Shown here: in pieces, positions 38,770 through 54,481 of the stretch
Position numbering within the stretch: position 1 is the stretch's first letter
How the letters are laid out: every line of letters begins with the position of its first letter
Source: Ascaris suum
Lineage: Eukaryota > Nematoda > Chromadorea > Rhabditida > Ascarididae
NCBI GenBank assembly: GCA_013433145.1
Contig: CM024170.1
Location: forward strand, 11,941,866-12,005,865
Direction of reading: 5' to 3'
Length of the DNA: 64,000 nt
Program-made: the position numbers and the translations under genes
Notes under the pieces: model-generated
Databases searched by the model: none
What the model was told of the DNA's origin: nothing
Seen by the model: the letters and a program-made list of their open reading frames with translations, nothing else

Positions 38770-39972
38770 ATGCAAATGCAACAATATATCATATTGGTGA
38801 TACTAATATGTGCTGGACGAAAATTATTTTCTGCAAATGGAGATTGCATAGATGGAAATTTACCCTATGAAGTTACCTTTAATTACCATTCAAAAGAACC
38901 AGGTATATTTTTCAATCATTCCTTACTAGGTTAACTAGTTAATTCTTCTAGATCTCTTTTATTATATACTCACATAGTTATTTCATAGCAATTCATGATG
39001 TGAATATTTAAATCCGAATATTTTTTTTTCTAGATTATAGATCGGAATTATATTTTTTGCAATAATTTCATAGAATTTTTTATTTAGGAGTTAACTTGTT
39101 ATTGCGATTTCTTATAGACATATAATTAATTATTCCTCTAATGCCGATGAGTAGTAGTAATTACTATTTTCTAACGAATGTGTTTTTCAGTTTTCAATTG
39201 TATACCAGTTCTTTGTTCGAATAAAATTGACATTACCGCTGCCGTAAGTGCACAAAATTCTTTCATTTCCTCTTTCTATATGTTGCTATTGTCTCAGAAA
39301 TTTCCTATTAGTTTATTCTATAAAAAAAGATTTCTTATGATTTTATTGAAGTTTTGCATTTTTCAACAAAAAAAAAATTACTATTAGAAATAATGAACTG
39401 ATAATAATCGATGAAAAGATTCTCAATTTTTTTTTACGAAATTAATTTATTATTGAATATTTATGCTAAATGGTTGTATTAGTTAGATTTTTTTAAGTGA
39501 TTTGCCCAAAATTTTTTTGAGTGTATCGCAATGAAATTCGCCAAATAACAACAAGGTTGGAATACTCGATTTACGTCTTTTTTTTTCGATTATCTCGTAG
39601 ACTTTGAGCTGAGCTCTTCGAGAATAAAAAAGATTAAGCTGAAAGGCCTATTCGAATAAATGAATAAAATCGCCGACCTTCAGAAGATATATTTAAGCTT
39701 GGCACGGAGTTTTTCATCACAATTTTCAGAGATGTCTGGTCGATTGGGAGAATATACACTGCAATCGCTATCATAGGGATCCTCCAGTGAAGTAAGTATT
39801 ATAGTTCTATTTAATACTTATCGCTATATGATGCTTATGTCGACGAAAATCTCTCTAAGTGCAAACATTAGAGTAGATATGTTGAGAAAATTCAGTACTA
39901 ATAGAATTTTTTTTAAATTTCAGGGTGGTTCCATTCGAAAACTTTGCCATTACTCAAATTGAAAAAAAGTGA
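38770..39972 (+). CDS. Small secreted Cys-containing protein, unidentified
   Basis: Four exons, 38770-38902, 39191-39243, 39730-39791 and 39924-39972, join in phase (1, 0, 2) and give 98 residues. The ATG lies 3 bases behind TTTTTTTTAG, a trans-splice position. Residues 1-22 are a signal peptide (MQMQQYIILVILICAG). The mature part has five Cys at 26, 48, 53, 64 and 73, one Trp (68), and ends ENFAITQIEKK. All acceptors are T-rich YAG and all donors are GTAAG or GTATA, so the model is good although no exon is long. The odd Cys number suggests a free thiol, a disulfide dimer, or an error in one exon. No membrane segment other than the signal peptide is seen. The family is not recognised; it is probably exported. 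Confidence 0.7.
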
Positions 39973-40404
39973 AATGCAAAAAGAAGAGCTCTGAAGTTGC
40001 TTGAGAATTTTGGCATTGAATTTAAAAATTTCTGCAATATTAGCTAAGAAATTTCGATCTTTTATTTTCCGATCTTATTGAACGAAAATCGATCTTATTT
40101 CCGAGCAATGATACTCTCTGAAAATGGAATATATTTTCAACAGAATGTGCAAGATGCGATTTTTGAAGAGATATGAAGCTAATAACGAAGGAAAAAATGA
40201 ATCTAATATGGCCCTAATTTTTTAAGTTATTAAGTGCTTTAGGACGTCTAAAATCACCTTTGCCATTTGCAACAAAAATTTGTTAGTGCATTACCCAATG
40301 TGATTACTTCGTAATTTGATGTACTTCCTGCACTGACTGCATTAAAATTTTCCGCATCGTTTCATCCGCCTGTATCCACAGGGAGTGCATCCAATTTTAT
40401 TCCG

Positions 40405-40560
<156 letters not shown>

Positions 40561-40835
40561 CGGCTAATATTCTAATATTCGACATTCTAGGAAATGGAGT
40601 CAGTACAATTTATCCATCAAATGAAGTTGAAATTGTTCACGTGGCACAAATTTCAATTGAAACGTTTCAAATATTTCCCATAAAAAATGCATTATGACAG
40701 TGTTTAGTTAACGCTACAGTTATTTTTGCAAATGCCATCAGTTTGTGCATTCTGACGAGCCCAACTCGAAAAATGCTTATATTATGATGACGATGAAAGC
40801 CATCCAATTTGCGTGGCAATTTCATTAAACTTGTT

Positions 40836-40859
40836 GGGGGGGGGGGGGGGGGGGGGGGG
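40836..40859 (+). repeat. Run of 24 G
   Basis: Uninterrupted G homopolymer in AT-rich intergenic DNA. It could form a G-quadruplex. Confidence 0.97.
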
Positions 40860-41164
40860 AATGATTTCGTCGCTTCATTTGTTTCCGCTGAAGTCATTCT
40901 TGACGAAAATAATACTTTGCTCTGAATAATGCAACCTGTTAATTTATTACAATTTACAACTTTTAAATTTATACGGTTGAGGTCATGTGATATTAATTGA
41001 AACACTGAACTTAAGCAATTAAAGGCATTAATTTACTCTCAAAATGAAAATTAAATAATGATGAAATATGGAAATTTATATATGAAAGGTGAAGTGATTG
41101 ATTGTTTCCGTTGAAAAGGTCGAAAAATAATTGCTGTAAGCGATCAAATCGTACTATCTCGACA

Positions 41165-43801
<2,637 letters not shown>

Positions 43802-44070
43802 TTACGGCAGCGATAACTGTTCAACGCCTAAGTATTCCACACAATATTTTCGTAACCACTCATAAAACCAATGAAGAAATTTTGAAATCTAAGAGCTATC
43901 ATGACCTTCAGATAGCGTCGTTTTTTCTGAGAATGTCGGTTTATTTCCAACAATATTTGAATGCTCCGCAAATTTATCGTCATTGCAAACTTATTCGCTT
44001 CTTAATATAAGTATATAATTTTCATGTAATGTTGAAATTATGCATCGATGTTGAAATTAACAAAATTAAA

Positions 44071-44118
44071 AATATAATCACCATACGAGTATGTTCATAC
44101 TCGTATCGTGATTATATT
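44071..44118. repeat. Near-perfect inverted repeat, 23-bp arms
   Basis: Arms 44071-44093 and 44096-44118 are reverse complements with one mismatch, separated by TT. The inner part is CATACGAGTATG/TT/CATACTCGTATC. More GATC- and ATCGAT-rich palindromic sequence follows up to about 44180. The 2-base loop is too short for a normal microRNA hairpin. Confidence 0.9.
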
Positions 44119-45298
44119 CTCAAAGCCATCATTCGATCGATTAAAATGATCATATATCGATCATGTGATCATCGAATAATTAAGGTCGATATGTTTGCTC
44201 ATCGTTATGCAACAAAATTGCTATTGCAAAAAACGAGATGTGATTGTCATCGGAATTAAAAACACATTAAGAATGTCTCTTTGTAAAATAAAAATCATTG
44301 AACATAACATGGATGCTATATTGTATAAATACTTATTATACTTCGTTGCATATATTACAGATATTGATTTCCATAACTATTTTATTCAAATCTATTATTA
44401 TGCTCATTTACATATATGGAAGGCGCATAACACAAATCAAAGAAAAAAATATTTGCTTATCATTCCATCTCTCATTAATGGGTATTACGAAAGCTTGGCA
44501 TAGGCTTATTTGGATCCGTCGAAATGTTCATTAGCCTCGAATGAAGAATAAGAGTGTCTAAAAATTTCGATCATCGCCTAATAAATTGGAGATACTAGTA
44601 AAACGCTAAAAATCTCTGATAAAGAGTATAATTTTTGGCTATTGGAATGTAAAATTCAAAAAAAAAAAAACTTATTGAAAAATTTAATGAACAACGCAAA
44701 AAAAAGAATTTATTTCCAACGAATAAATAAGTGATGAGAGACTACTTCTCATACGATATGTAAATTTTCTCGCTAATATAATCATCGATAGTGTAACTCA
44801 ATACTAATCATCATTTTTTTTTTCATTTTTTCATCATGAGGATCTATGCATAATTTATGATTGAAATAAACTAAAGCATTGATTGAAGTTATATTTAATT
44901 ATTTCATTAATAACGCTATTTTCAACGAATATGAGAGGTGGAAAATTTTTTTTAAAATTTATAGCACAAATTTTCGCCATTAAAAAAAGAGATGAAAAAA
45001 AATGATGATTTGCAAATCCTCAAATCAATTGCATTGTTTACCTTGATTATTGCACAAAGTTATTTAATTCAACATCTTGAAATTGGCTAGTCAATTGTGG
45101 ATATACTGCAGAATGAATGTACTGTGGAATAAATATTGGAATAAATATATTATAGACCAATGAACAAATATAGGTATATTATTTCTTCAGCCTCAGTTCT
45201 CGATAAAATAAAACCATTTTTGCTTCTTCAGTTCGAATTCTCTCTCTCTCTCTCATTTTCTATTGTACAGAGCGTTTCATTGACGTCATTCTTATTTT

Positions 45299-45504
45299 AT
45301 GAAACCTAATGAAGGATTTTCCCGCAAAAAAAAAGTTAAAATGCCGATAAGCCAAAGCTTTTGTGCCCCAGAAAATTTTGTAAAGTTCAAAGTTCACAGA
45401 TCAATGACCACTGGTCAGCTGATAAAAATATTTCTGGTTAGGAAAACAATGCTTCCATTGATGAGTGCAATTTGTTGTTGGAAGAATACCAGCTGGAAGT
45501 TTAA
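45299..45504 (+). CDS. Possible two-exon coding segment, unidentified
   Basis: An ATG at 45299 opens a basic frame (MKPNEGFSRKKKVKMP). It can be read straight for 80 codons to 45541, or spliced at TTT/GTAAAG (45379) to an acceptor GGTTAG (45441) with a 62-base intron. The spliced form ends ENNASIDECNLLLEEYQLEV (45442-45504), an acidic amphipathic end that looks more protein-like than the unspliced frame. It would be only 47 residues unless other exons exist. No family is recognised. Confidence 0.25.
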
Positions 45505-46128
45505 TAATCTCATTGAAGAAAAAAATATATATATTATATAAGAAATTATATCAAATTGCTTGAAATATATTCGCCTTTTTTTTGATAAGCAAATATTCCA
45601 CAAATTAAGCTCGGCGATCCGATATTACAACGGGGAAATTTGAGTGAATCGACTATTGAGAAGAAATAGCTAGGCAACGGTTGAAGAATATCCCTTATAT
45701 TGATCACTATGAAGGATCAAATAAGATGAAATAAAATATTAGCAGAATAAAAATTATTAATGTTATTTTAATGTTAAGCATAAAATATTTACTTTTCTAA
45801 GATGAGTGCTTCTATTAAGTGTGATATTCTAGTTTTCAATTCAGTGTGTATCATCCTTTCAAAGGTAATATTTATAATGCAACTCCTTCCCCGCTCCCTC
45901 TTCCCTCCCTCTCCCTTTCATCCCCTTACGTCTAAACAATAGCAATTTATCCTTGAAGAGGATTTTCAACTTTGCAACGGAATCCAACGTTGAGCATTTC
46001 TTTTTGTAGATAAAAATGTCTTAAAATTATTCAATATGTCGATTGCCTATGTCGAAATATTTTTAGGTGGGAAAAAATTTTTGCATTTTGAACGGGGAAA
46101 AAAAATAGAGGTCACGAAAAAAAATTAG

Positions 46129-47395
46129 TTACTGACGTCTTTGACATATTTGTGTGATGCAATCGAATTCGACAAGCTCAACTTTTTATCACTCTTTGTT
46201 GGAGGAGTTTTTCAGCATTTATTCACCTCTTCGAGAATTATCCGCAATTTTATTCTCGAAAATTCATAAATATTTTCAATTGTTATTTATAAAGAATGAT
46301 TTTAAAAAAAAAAACGTGCAAAATTTTGGGAAATGAAATAATATTTATTGTGGACAAAATTCCATCACTTTTTTTTTTCGGAGTTTCTTCGAAAATTATG
46401 AACTTGAAATATTTCAAAAAGTATCGCAAAGGGGAGATCGAAGAATATCATCAAGCGGATCTAAAAAGAAAAACCGAAGTGAAGAAAAAAAAGTCCATGA
46501 GCAGGTCAATATTTTCGTTAGAAGTTGATCAGAAGCTTTGCAACGAATCGATGTGTCCTTTATAGGTTTGTTGAAATGGAGTGCATTATAATATTTTCTA
46601 CTCATCGCTTCTTTCGTTTTTTGCCCATTCTCCCGATTAGTTTTGTGAGGGAACCTTTCATCTCGAATACACACGTAATGTTGGTAAAGTGCAATGCAAT
46701 GCAATGCAAAAAGCCATGCAATACACCGAATTGTACTATGTTATGCATTATTACAAACTTGCATTTGTAAAGCTCATTATAGCAATATCACTTTTATGCG
46801 AAGGAATCAGTGATGGGCAATACCTTTGGTTGATTCCGTAGAAATCAGGAATTGGCGACACCCTTTGTTTACCCTCTGTAGAGATTAGTGATGGGTAATT
46901 TTCCTGGTCAGTGTAAGGACACATTCCAATGTTTCGTAACCAGTCGGCAATCGACCAGTCGTTCGAAGTAAATATGCAAATGAATTTTTAAAAGAAGTCT
47001 GATTCCGAAATCATCCATCATCGATTATGACTTTCAAATTGATCTATCAACTTTGAAAAGTGTTGTTAACATTTCAAGCGTATAAAAAATTTGCATACGG
47101 AAAAGCACTTTACAATCGATTGAACCATAAAATCGTTGAAAAACGAATTTTTTTTTTGCAGATTTTTATAAACGACTGATTCGAATGAAAAATAAATATA
47201 AGGGAAAATGTTCCATATTATTTTTTTAGCATATCAATAAAACAAGCACTGATCTAATAAGCGGAATTTTAATGCATGTTAGCCTTTTTCTCTAATTTTT
47301 AGGACAACTTTATTAAGGCTCCATATTCATAAAAAGCTTCTGCTCAATTTCAGGCACAAAAACTCATCAACATATTAGCCGGGAATAACGAGTGA
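46129..47395 (+). CDS. Scattered exons of a possible gene, unresolved
   Basis: Three segments look coding. 46129-46197 follows AAAATTAG and reads LLTSLTYLCDAIEFDKLNF before a GTTGGA donor. About 46398-46504 reads MNLKYFKKYRKGEIEEYHQ and then Lys/Arg-rich sequence before GTCAAT. 47354-47395 follows CAATTTCAG and reads AQKLINILAGNNE before a TGA, like a last exon. The phases between them were not all reconciled, and the donor of the second is weak. If real, this is a plus-strand gene of unknown function. Confidence 0.25.
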
Positions 47396-47879
47396 TGCAA
47401 ATATTCTCCGAATAATTCCTATAATTGATTCATTTCGAATATGTGTTTAAAAAAAAAATCAAACGCGCTATAAAACTTGAAACTGGAAAATAGAATGGAT
47501 TTACTTCCCACTAAAACATTTCAGAGAGGGGAAATTTTTCGCCGTTTCCCTGCCTCCCCAAAATACCTCTGCAATTTTTCTCACAAAATTTCGACGCAGC
47601 AATCTCTCTACTCAACCTATTCCCCTCTATCCTACTGACCTGATCTGTCCTTACCGCTTCATAAAACAAACTCGCTTTCATGAACATATATGATAAGCAT
47701 TAAATATACACTTCCCTTTATTTTCTCTTCGAGTTTTCTCGGTCCATATGTTGCTTGCTGAATGCTTTATGATGCTGTCTCAAAAAAAATGGGCTTTTCT
47801 CTTCGAGAGGTTTGCAAACAAAAATGCAAAAATTCCCTCGAAAAATGCGCTCTTATTGACAGCAAAGCTATACCCACAT

Positions 47880-48140
47880 ACGCACGCACGCTCACCCTTT
47901 AAAATAAGCGCTGCGCGAACATCAATGCAAGTTAAATCGGAAGTTGTGGTTGTCACGAGGTGGCTGTTCATTCTTTCGACCTCAGGGCCCCCTTTCTATC
48001 CAGTGCACACTTCTTACCAGCCAGCGAGCTGGCACCATCCAGCCTGCACCAGCCAGCCCGCACCAGCCAGCCGAGCATCGTGTGCCCGACACTTCTTTCC
48101 CTGCGTTGTCGTTTTCAATCGATCGCCCGCATGCTGATTC
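47880..48140. other. GC-rich block with imperfect CACCAGCCAGCC repeats
   Basis: The region is unusually rich in C and G. Near 48040-48070, CACCAGCCAGCC(T/C)G-type units repeat two to three times. The overlapping ORFs on both strands arise from this composition. It may be a promoter-like block or a low-complexity insertion. Confidence 0.4.
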
Positions 48141-50351
48141 ATGAGTTATAAGTCGGTGTATTTTGGAGCGCAAATCAGATGCTTTTGACTTTCAATTTGG
48201 AGCCGTTTTAATTCCAGAAAATAGCCACATTAAACTGCATATATATTACATATAGCCGACTAATAATGCTGAAGATTCCAGAAAATAGTTTCCATGCTTC
48301 AAGTAAAATTTTCATTGATCTTTCGCAGCTCGTGCTGCTCACTACAAATATGCGTCTTTCATGCATGTTTATAAGAGTTGCATCTTGCTAAACGCGTATA
48401 CTGATGTTGTGTCGTGTCGTGTCTGTGCGTCTACGTCAATGTATGTTTGTCTGTTGTTAAATAATTTAATGTTGGAAAACACTGAATCTGATGTGTTGTG
48501 AAATTTTTGCTACCTATAAACTTCCATTGCAAAATTTTGTTTTTATGGACTTCCATGTCGAGTTTTCATTGTCGAACGAAGTTATTAGCGTTTGAAAGCG
48601 TCTGAGAAGTGGCTAACCACGAGGAAAAGCGAGTCTCTTGCGGAAAATTTGAGTGAGTTTTTGTTGAGTTATGAAACCATTGTTTCGTTTTTCAGTCATT
48701 TTTGAAATCGGTCGGTCTGAATAGTGAAATTGCAAGTGACTTATTGTGCTAACTCCTTCAATAGATTTTTTTTTCAAATGGTTTCAATCTCTTTACAAGA
48801 TTATTTAATACGTACTTTTGCAAATTTGCATATTCAAAAAAAGCCTTTGTGTGCGTTTGCGTGCTTTTATGTGTGTGTTTATGTTTATACGCTTGGTGGT
48901 TTCAACACGGAAATCGTCGAATATATACCATAGCGGGATCCTCTTTGTCACTTTTTACGTGGATGCATTTACGGACATCAAAAAAGACCCAGAAATCTGT
49001 ATATTCGTAATAACAGCCGGGTTATCGAGAAATTTGCATATAATTCGGTCATTTTTCGCGAATGGTTAGATCAATAGAACATGGAGACACTATTTTTGCA
49101 CCTTTTTTTCATTTATGGAAAATATTTAGTCAAGAAATTTTGAGAATAGTTGTTGAAGGTAAATAGCAATTTTAAGGCGCATATTGTTGCCAAATTTCTT
49201 AATGCGCTTTCTCACTTATTTTTATTCGTATTGCTTTAAAACTGAAGTTGGCAACTTTTTATGCATAAATCTTACGTAAAGGAAGATTGACTCTGACGAT
49301 TATATGCCGCATTGCTTGGTGAGCTGAAATCTGTGTAAACAACAGGTGAGTGTTGTTTTTTTTTTTGCATCGAGTAGGACAGGTGTCATTCCCATGACGT
49401 AGTCATTCTTGGCTTGTCACCGTGTGTTCCTCACTATTTGCAGTTTCTACGCTTTAATTCTGATTATTACTGTGCGTTTGATATTAGTAGCATTCTCCTT
49501 CCACTTCATGTTCATTTCAACATATGGGAATGATCGCAAGAGAGGCTAGCTGATACGATGTGCACATTTCGTTGACTAGACCAACCGGTCACATTAATGT
49601 TTGAAGGAAAGAAATGTAATATCTCATTTGTTTTCTGCTGCTCATTAAATTGCTTATAAAAAAATTTGATTTTTTGATGGAGGAGGGAGGGGGCCGGAGG
49701 CAGATTCCTATCGCTCAATAAATAAAATGTAATGATAAATTTTGTTTATATTTACGTTTATTTTAAATTTATTTTCTATAGAACATGATTTTAAATTTAT
49801 ATAGGAATTTTATATGGAACCTAATAGGTGATATATAGGTAATCTCTAAACGACGAATGATTTCGCTAAATAAAACCAATAAAACATGTTTTTTTGAAAC
49901 ATTATTTGCGGATAATATTAGAAATTATGAGAGGATAGACCTAATTTTCTCGGAAACGATTGTGACTTCTTTTTGTACAATTTATGTTAATTTTTAACGA
50001 CTAGAAAATGAGTTCATTTTATTGATTATCAAAAATAGAGTCTGCTTCGTTGGTTTTAGCTCTATGATTTTCTCACATCAAGATGGCATGAGATCACACC
50101 TCAAAAATATTGATTTTAACGAGATGCTAACGAATTGACAGCAGTGAATCGAGTGTGTGCTGTGCGTGAACGTGCGAGAGGCATATGTTGCGGGTCTTTC
50201 GATGTACATCGTCACGATCGACGAATGAGCCTTGAGTTTTTTTTTGTTGCTCTGCCAAACGATTTTTGCACGTAAGCATATACTGCCAACCGGTGGTAGA
50301 AGTCGTGCATTCGAGCAACAATCGCACATCATTGTATCATGCTTGACTGCG

Positions 50352-50537
50352 ATGTGCGGTTGGCAGAGTGCTTCGTCTTCAATGTTTCGGCATCATTGCA
50401 CGTCACTACCACTCCATTCCATTGGTGGTAATTGTTGTTTATTGCGAATTAGAGGTGTCCCATCTCTATCTGTTCATATAGCAACCTATTCGTATGAACG
50501 TTATCATGACCTTCAATCAACCATCTCGATGTGGTGA
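50352..50537 (+). CDS. Doubtful ORF with ATG, 61 codons
   Basis: It opens MCGWQSASSSMFRHH and ends STISMW. The frame is also open for 40 codons upstream without an ATG. Its GC and codon balance are higher than in neighbouring DNA, but no splice sites, homology or neighbours support it. It could be part of the mutase upstream region. Confidence 0.15.
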   Translation: MCGWQSASSSMFRHHCTSLPLHSIGGNCCLLRIRGVPSLSVHIATYSYERYHDLQSTISMW

Positions 50538-51715
50538 TAAAATTTCTTATAATTGCCTAAGGCAACGAATGATACCCTCAAATATATATCCATCATGTTC
50601 TTGGTAGCTTCTTTCAACTACCGATTGTCCTATGACTCATTGAGCAATCCATTCGTTTGTTTTTTTTTTCTCCGATCTTCTCAAATCCCAATTCCTTTCA
50701 GTTCATTTATTCTAATAATATATTAATTATCGATATAATTTACGACTCAATTAATCAAAAAAAATAAAAATTTATTTCGATTATTTGTTGACAAGTATAT
50801 TTTAATATTTATTGCTAGGCTTGTGCTATTAATGTTCGTATGACCTGAATGAATTTTTTTAATGGGAATATTTTACTCGGTCGGTTTGAATTCTGCGGTC
50901 ACAAGAACAATGAGACTCAGAATTAATGGGAGAGGGGAAGGAATACAAACTATCTTTACTCGGAGCCTGGGTTAAATTCATTTCTGGCCGTAATCGAGGT
51001 TGAATTGAACCTTTGTCCATATGAAGGTGAGCTAGCCGTGGTTGTGGCCCGAAGTGGCTTAAGTCGACCACCTGACCACCATCGGGTTTATCCTACTTCA
51101 ATATGGTCATATCTTAATGAGATCTTGATGGCGATCGGGACGGGACCCATGACCCCCTAGTTTCTCCACTATCTATGAAACGACCAGGTTCTCAAAAAAT
51201 TTAGAATCGAAATACATTGGTTCTTAGATATTCTCATTTCAAAGAAAATTTCATGAAGGATTCAATTTGAGCGCATTTCGAAGAAAAAACCTCAGGTTAC
51301 TTAAGTTGTACCATTGCTGAACGTTTTGGTTTGTTTGCTCATTTTTTCGTTCCATTTAAGTGAGGAAGGGGTCGAGAGGAGGGGGGAGATATATCAAAGA
51401 AGATTGAGGTGCTGTTTTTGACAGCTGCATAATTCACCCTTTGACCATTTATTCGAGGCACTCACACGTTGTCAAGAAAGCTGAAATTCTTTTCAGCGGT
51501 GGAGATAAACGGCTGGCAATTAGATATATCGGCATTGCTGCATTACTAAAAGATGCCGGTTTGATTTCTAGTGCAATAAGGTTTCATGAATTGACAGCGT
51601 TGAAACAATTTCTATAAGCGATTATTATGAACGTTTGTTCGTTTCCAGCTATTTTAATGAATATTTCTTTTTTTTGTTTGCTTTAAGGCGACAGCCGATC
51701 GGAGCGGTCAACGAC

Positions 51716-54450
51716 ATGTCACTACGACTTTTGCATGGCTGCAAGCTACCATTCTTATCAGCGGTTTGTTAATTTATTTATTTCTTTCATCAAAGATTTT
51801 ATAGCCGTTGAGAATGGCAAACAATTTTTAAAAAATTCACAAATTAGTGCATATTTATAATAAAAAATAATAAGAATATTTTTGATTTTTACGTATATGA
51901 ATATCATATTTGTTCATATTGTTCTTCAATTTATAGGTTAAGTTTTCTTAGGTGAATATAGTCAAGTGTATTGATTTGAATAAATCTTTTTTTTTTGCCT
52001 CAATTATAAGATGATGGCAAGAAATTAGCGACATATTAGTTATACTTTATTTTTATTTTTATTTTTTCGAAGTTCCGGCAATTAATATGCGCCCTTTCTT
52101 TCGGAATCGTTACGCACGTCTAGAAATTTCGAGATGTGCACGTCGATGCCATCACACCTTTGTGCTATCCCATGGGAATGTGATCAATATCGATCGATAA
52201 TGCAGTCTACATATCACTCAAACGTTGATCATGGTGGTGCGTGAGCGCTAGCAAGTCTGTCAACTACTTTTCGATTGATGTCCACCGGATTTACAGACCC
52301 TTCGTCATGGCACATCATTGATGCACACTTAATACAAACAAAAGGGATATGATTTCATGGCACATGATTTATTGATCGGACTTTCAACATTTTTTGTCTT
52401 CATTGTTTACTAACCGAGATGGGTAATAGGTTTTGCTTAGATTTTACAACTTCCATCTTTAAGTTAGTTTTTATGGGGAATATTAATGAAAGTTTGAGCG
52501 GAGCAGTTACGATCGATTTAAAGGAAATTTCGAAAAAAAAAAGGATGGAGAGGAATTAGAGGCGCAAATATCTCATCTCCGAAAAGATTCGACATAATAT
52601 GAATTATTTGCAATTGCAATTGCATTGCAAAATATTTCACTTGCATTTATAAGAAAGAAGAAAAAAGATTTATTTTTCAATATTCATATCTTCTACTATA
52701 AATGCATTTGCATTTATTGCTTCCTGATGAAGTAGAATCAAAGAGCGGCAACTTTCTTTCATCCAGTACTTTAGTAGTTAGTATAGCTTATAGTGAACTG
52801 CAGAGACTATTATGAAATATAGTTGGTATTTCAACATTTTACACAACGTTAGTATATCGGTGATTGAATTTGTGTTATTGACGCATAATATGTCCTCCTC
52901 ATCGAATCCGCCAATCATCTCTTGACTTATTGTCTCGTCTTGTGGTATTTCATATTTTCATCTGGAAGGTTTATTTATAAAAGGTTGCGATTATGTTACC
53001 TATTGGTTTTCTTCTTTTTTTTGCAATTTGTAGGGGCATTTAGAAACGTGAAACTGAGGTATGCATTAAATATTGGAAGTCATATAATTGTTAATGATGA
53101 GTATTTTAGCGTTATGCACTCTCAACTTCGAGCAGTGCACGAGCTGAATACCAGCCACTACCGTTGCATGAAGAGTGGGCAGCTTCTGCGAAGAAAGCGA
53201 TGAAGGGCAAAGATCCCAACGACCTGGCATGGCATACTCCAGAGGGTGTTCTTATTAAGCCTCTCTATACTCCGCTTGATCGTGCTTGCGACCGTGACAG
53301 AGATATTGAAGTATGTATTTGAAATAAGTAGACTTGGAATTGAAATAACTATATGGAAATTCATGACTGGTTTCTTCCAGTCATTTGTAGTGCCATTATG
53401 TTCTGCAATTTCACATTAGAGCTTTTAAGCCATAAATCTTCTCTGAGAGAGCAGTTTTCATGTAGAAGGTACTATGGGTAGTAGGTTGCGTGAGAGATTG
53501 TGCAGAACTGAAATCTGATCGTTGCATTTTTATAGTTGCCGGGAAAATACCCTTATACCCGTGGACCATATCCGACTATGTACACACAACGACCATGGAC
53601 TATTCGACAATATGCCGGCTTCTCTACAGTAGAGGAATCAAACAAATTTTACAAGGATAACATTAAGGCCGGTCAACAAGGTCTATCAGTTGCATTCGAT
53701 TTGGCCACTCACAGAGGGTATGATCGTTGCTCTACTCGATAAACGACCAATAAAATTATCTCATATCTCAATTTATGATTAAATATACTTTATTGAATAG
53801 AAATCACCACTTGTGAAAAAAAAAAATGCTGGTAAACTCTTTGGTGATGGTCAAACGCACAATCCAAAGATTTTTTTAAGTGAAGCGTACGCCAGGTAAG
53901 ATAGCGGCCCTATAGAAATATAGTTGTCTTTTCTCTCACCTGGCGATCTCCTTGATCACATTATAGATGACCTCAAGTTCTGGTAATAATGGCGAAGATG
54001 TGTTTTAAAAAAAAGGACCACATCGTTTAGTAGTATTGATGATGATTATCGCAACATACTTTTAGTTGATATATGGCTACTAATTCAAATAATTTAAATA
54101 TATTGGTTTAAAAAGCATCTAAACAACTAATAGTGATCGTATATAAATAAAAATGGAATGGGAAATGGCAAAATTCTTGTTGAAATAGTTGTTTCTTCAA
54201 TGCATTGAAGTGAGCAGCTTTTGAGTGATATTGATGTGTTGCGCTCAGTGACCATCGTCAGCTGTTTTCATTCGTTATCAAATATCCACTTCGCTAAGGA
54301 AACCCTGCTGGATACTTGAGTGTTAAAAAGTCTTCATGGTAATACCAATATTTCTGTCCTTTCAAATACCCACATCATCCTTTGAAGCAGAAGAGAACTC
54401 CCTAATTAGTAATGAATATATGTAATTATATATAGATGTAAAATAAATAT

Positions 54451-54481
<31 letters not shown>

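Larger units (their letters stand above)
43802..51715. other. Long region with only scattered exon-like segments
   Basis: No complete gene was resolved. It contains the inverted repeat at 44071, a (TC)n patch (45240-45255), coding-like fragments between 45.3 and 47.4 kb, a (GCAAT)n patch (46690-46710), a GC-rich block near 47.9-48.1 kb, and a further ORF at 50.35 kb. The last part before 51716 should hold the promoter of the mutase gene. Confidence 0.45.

Noticed and set aside
47748..48144. ORFs of 63-129 codons in several frames
   Set aside because: They follow from the GC-rich CCAGCC repeats. Frames are open on both strands at once.
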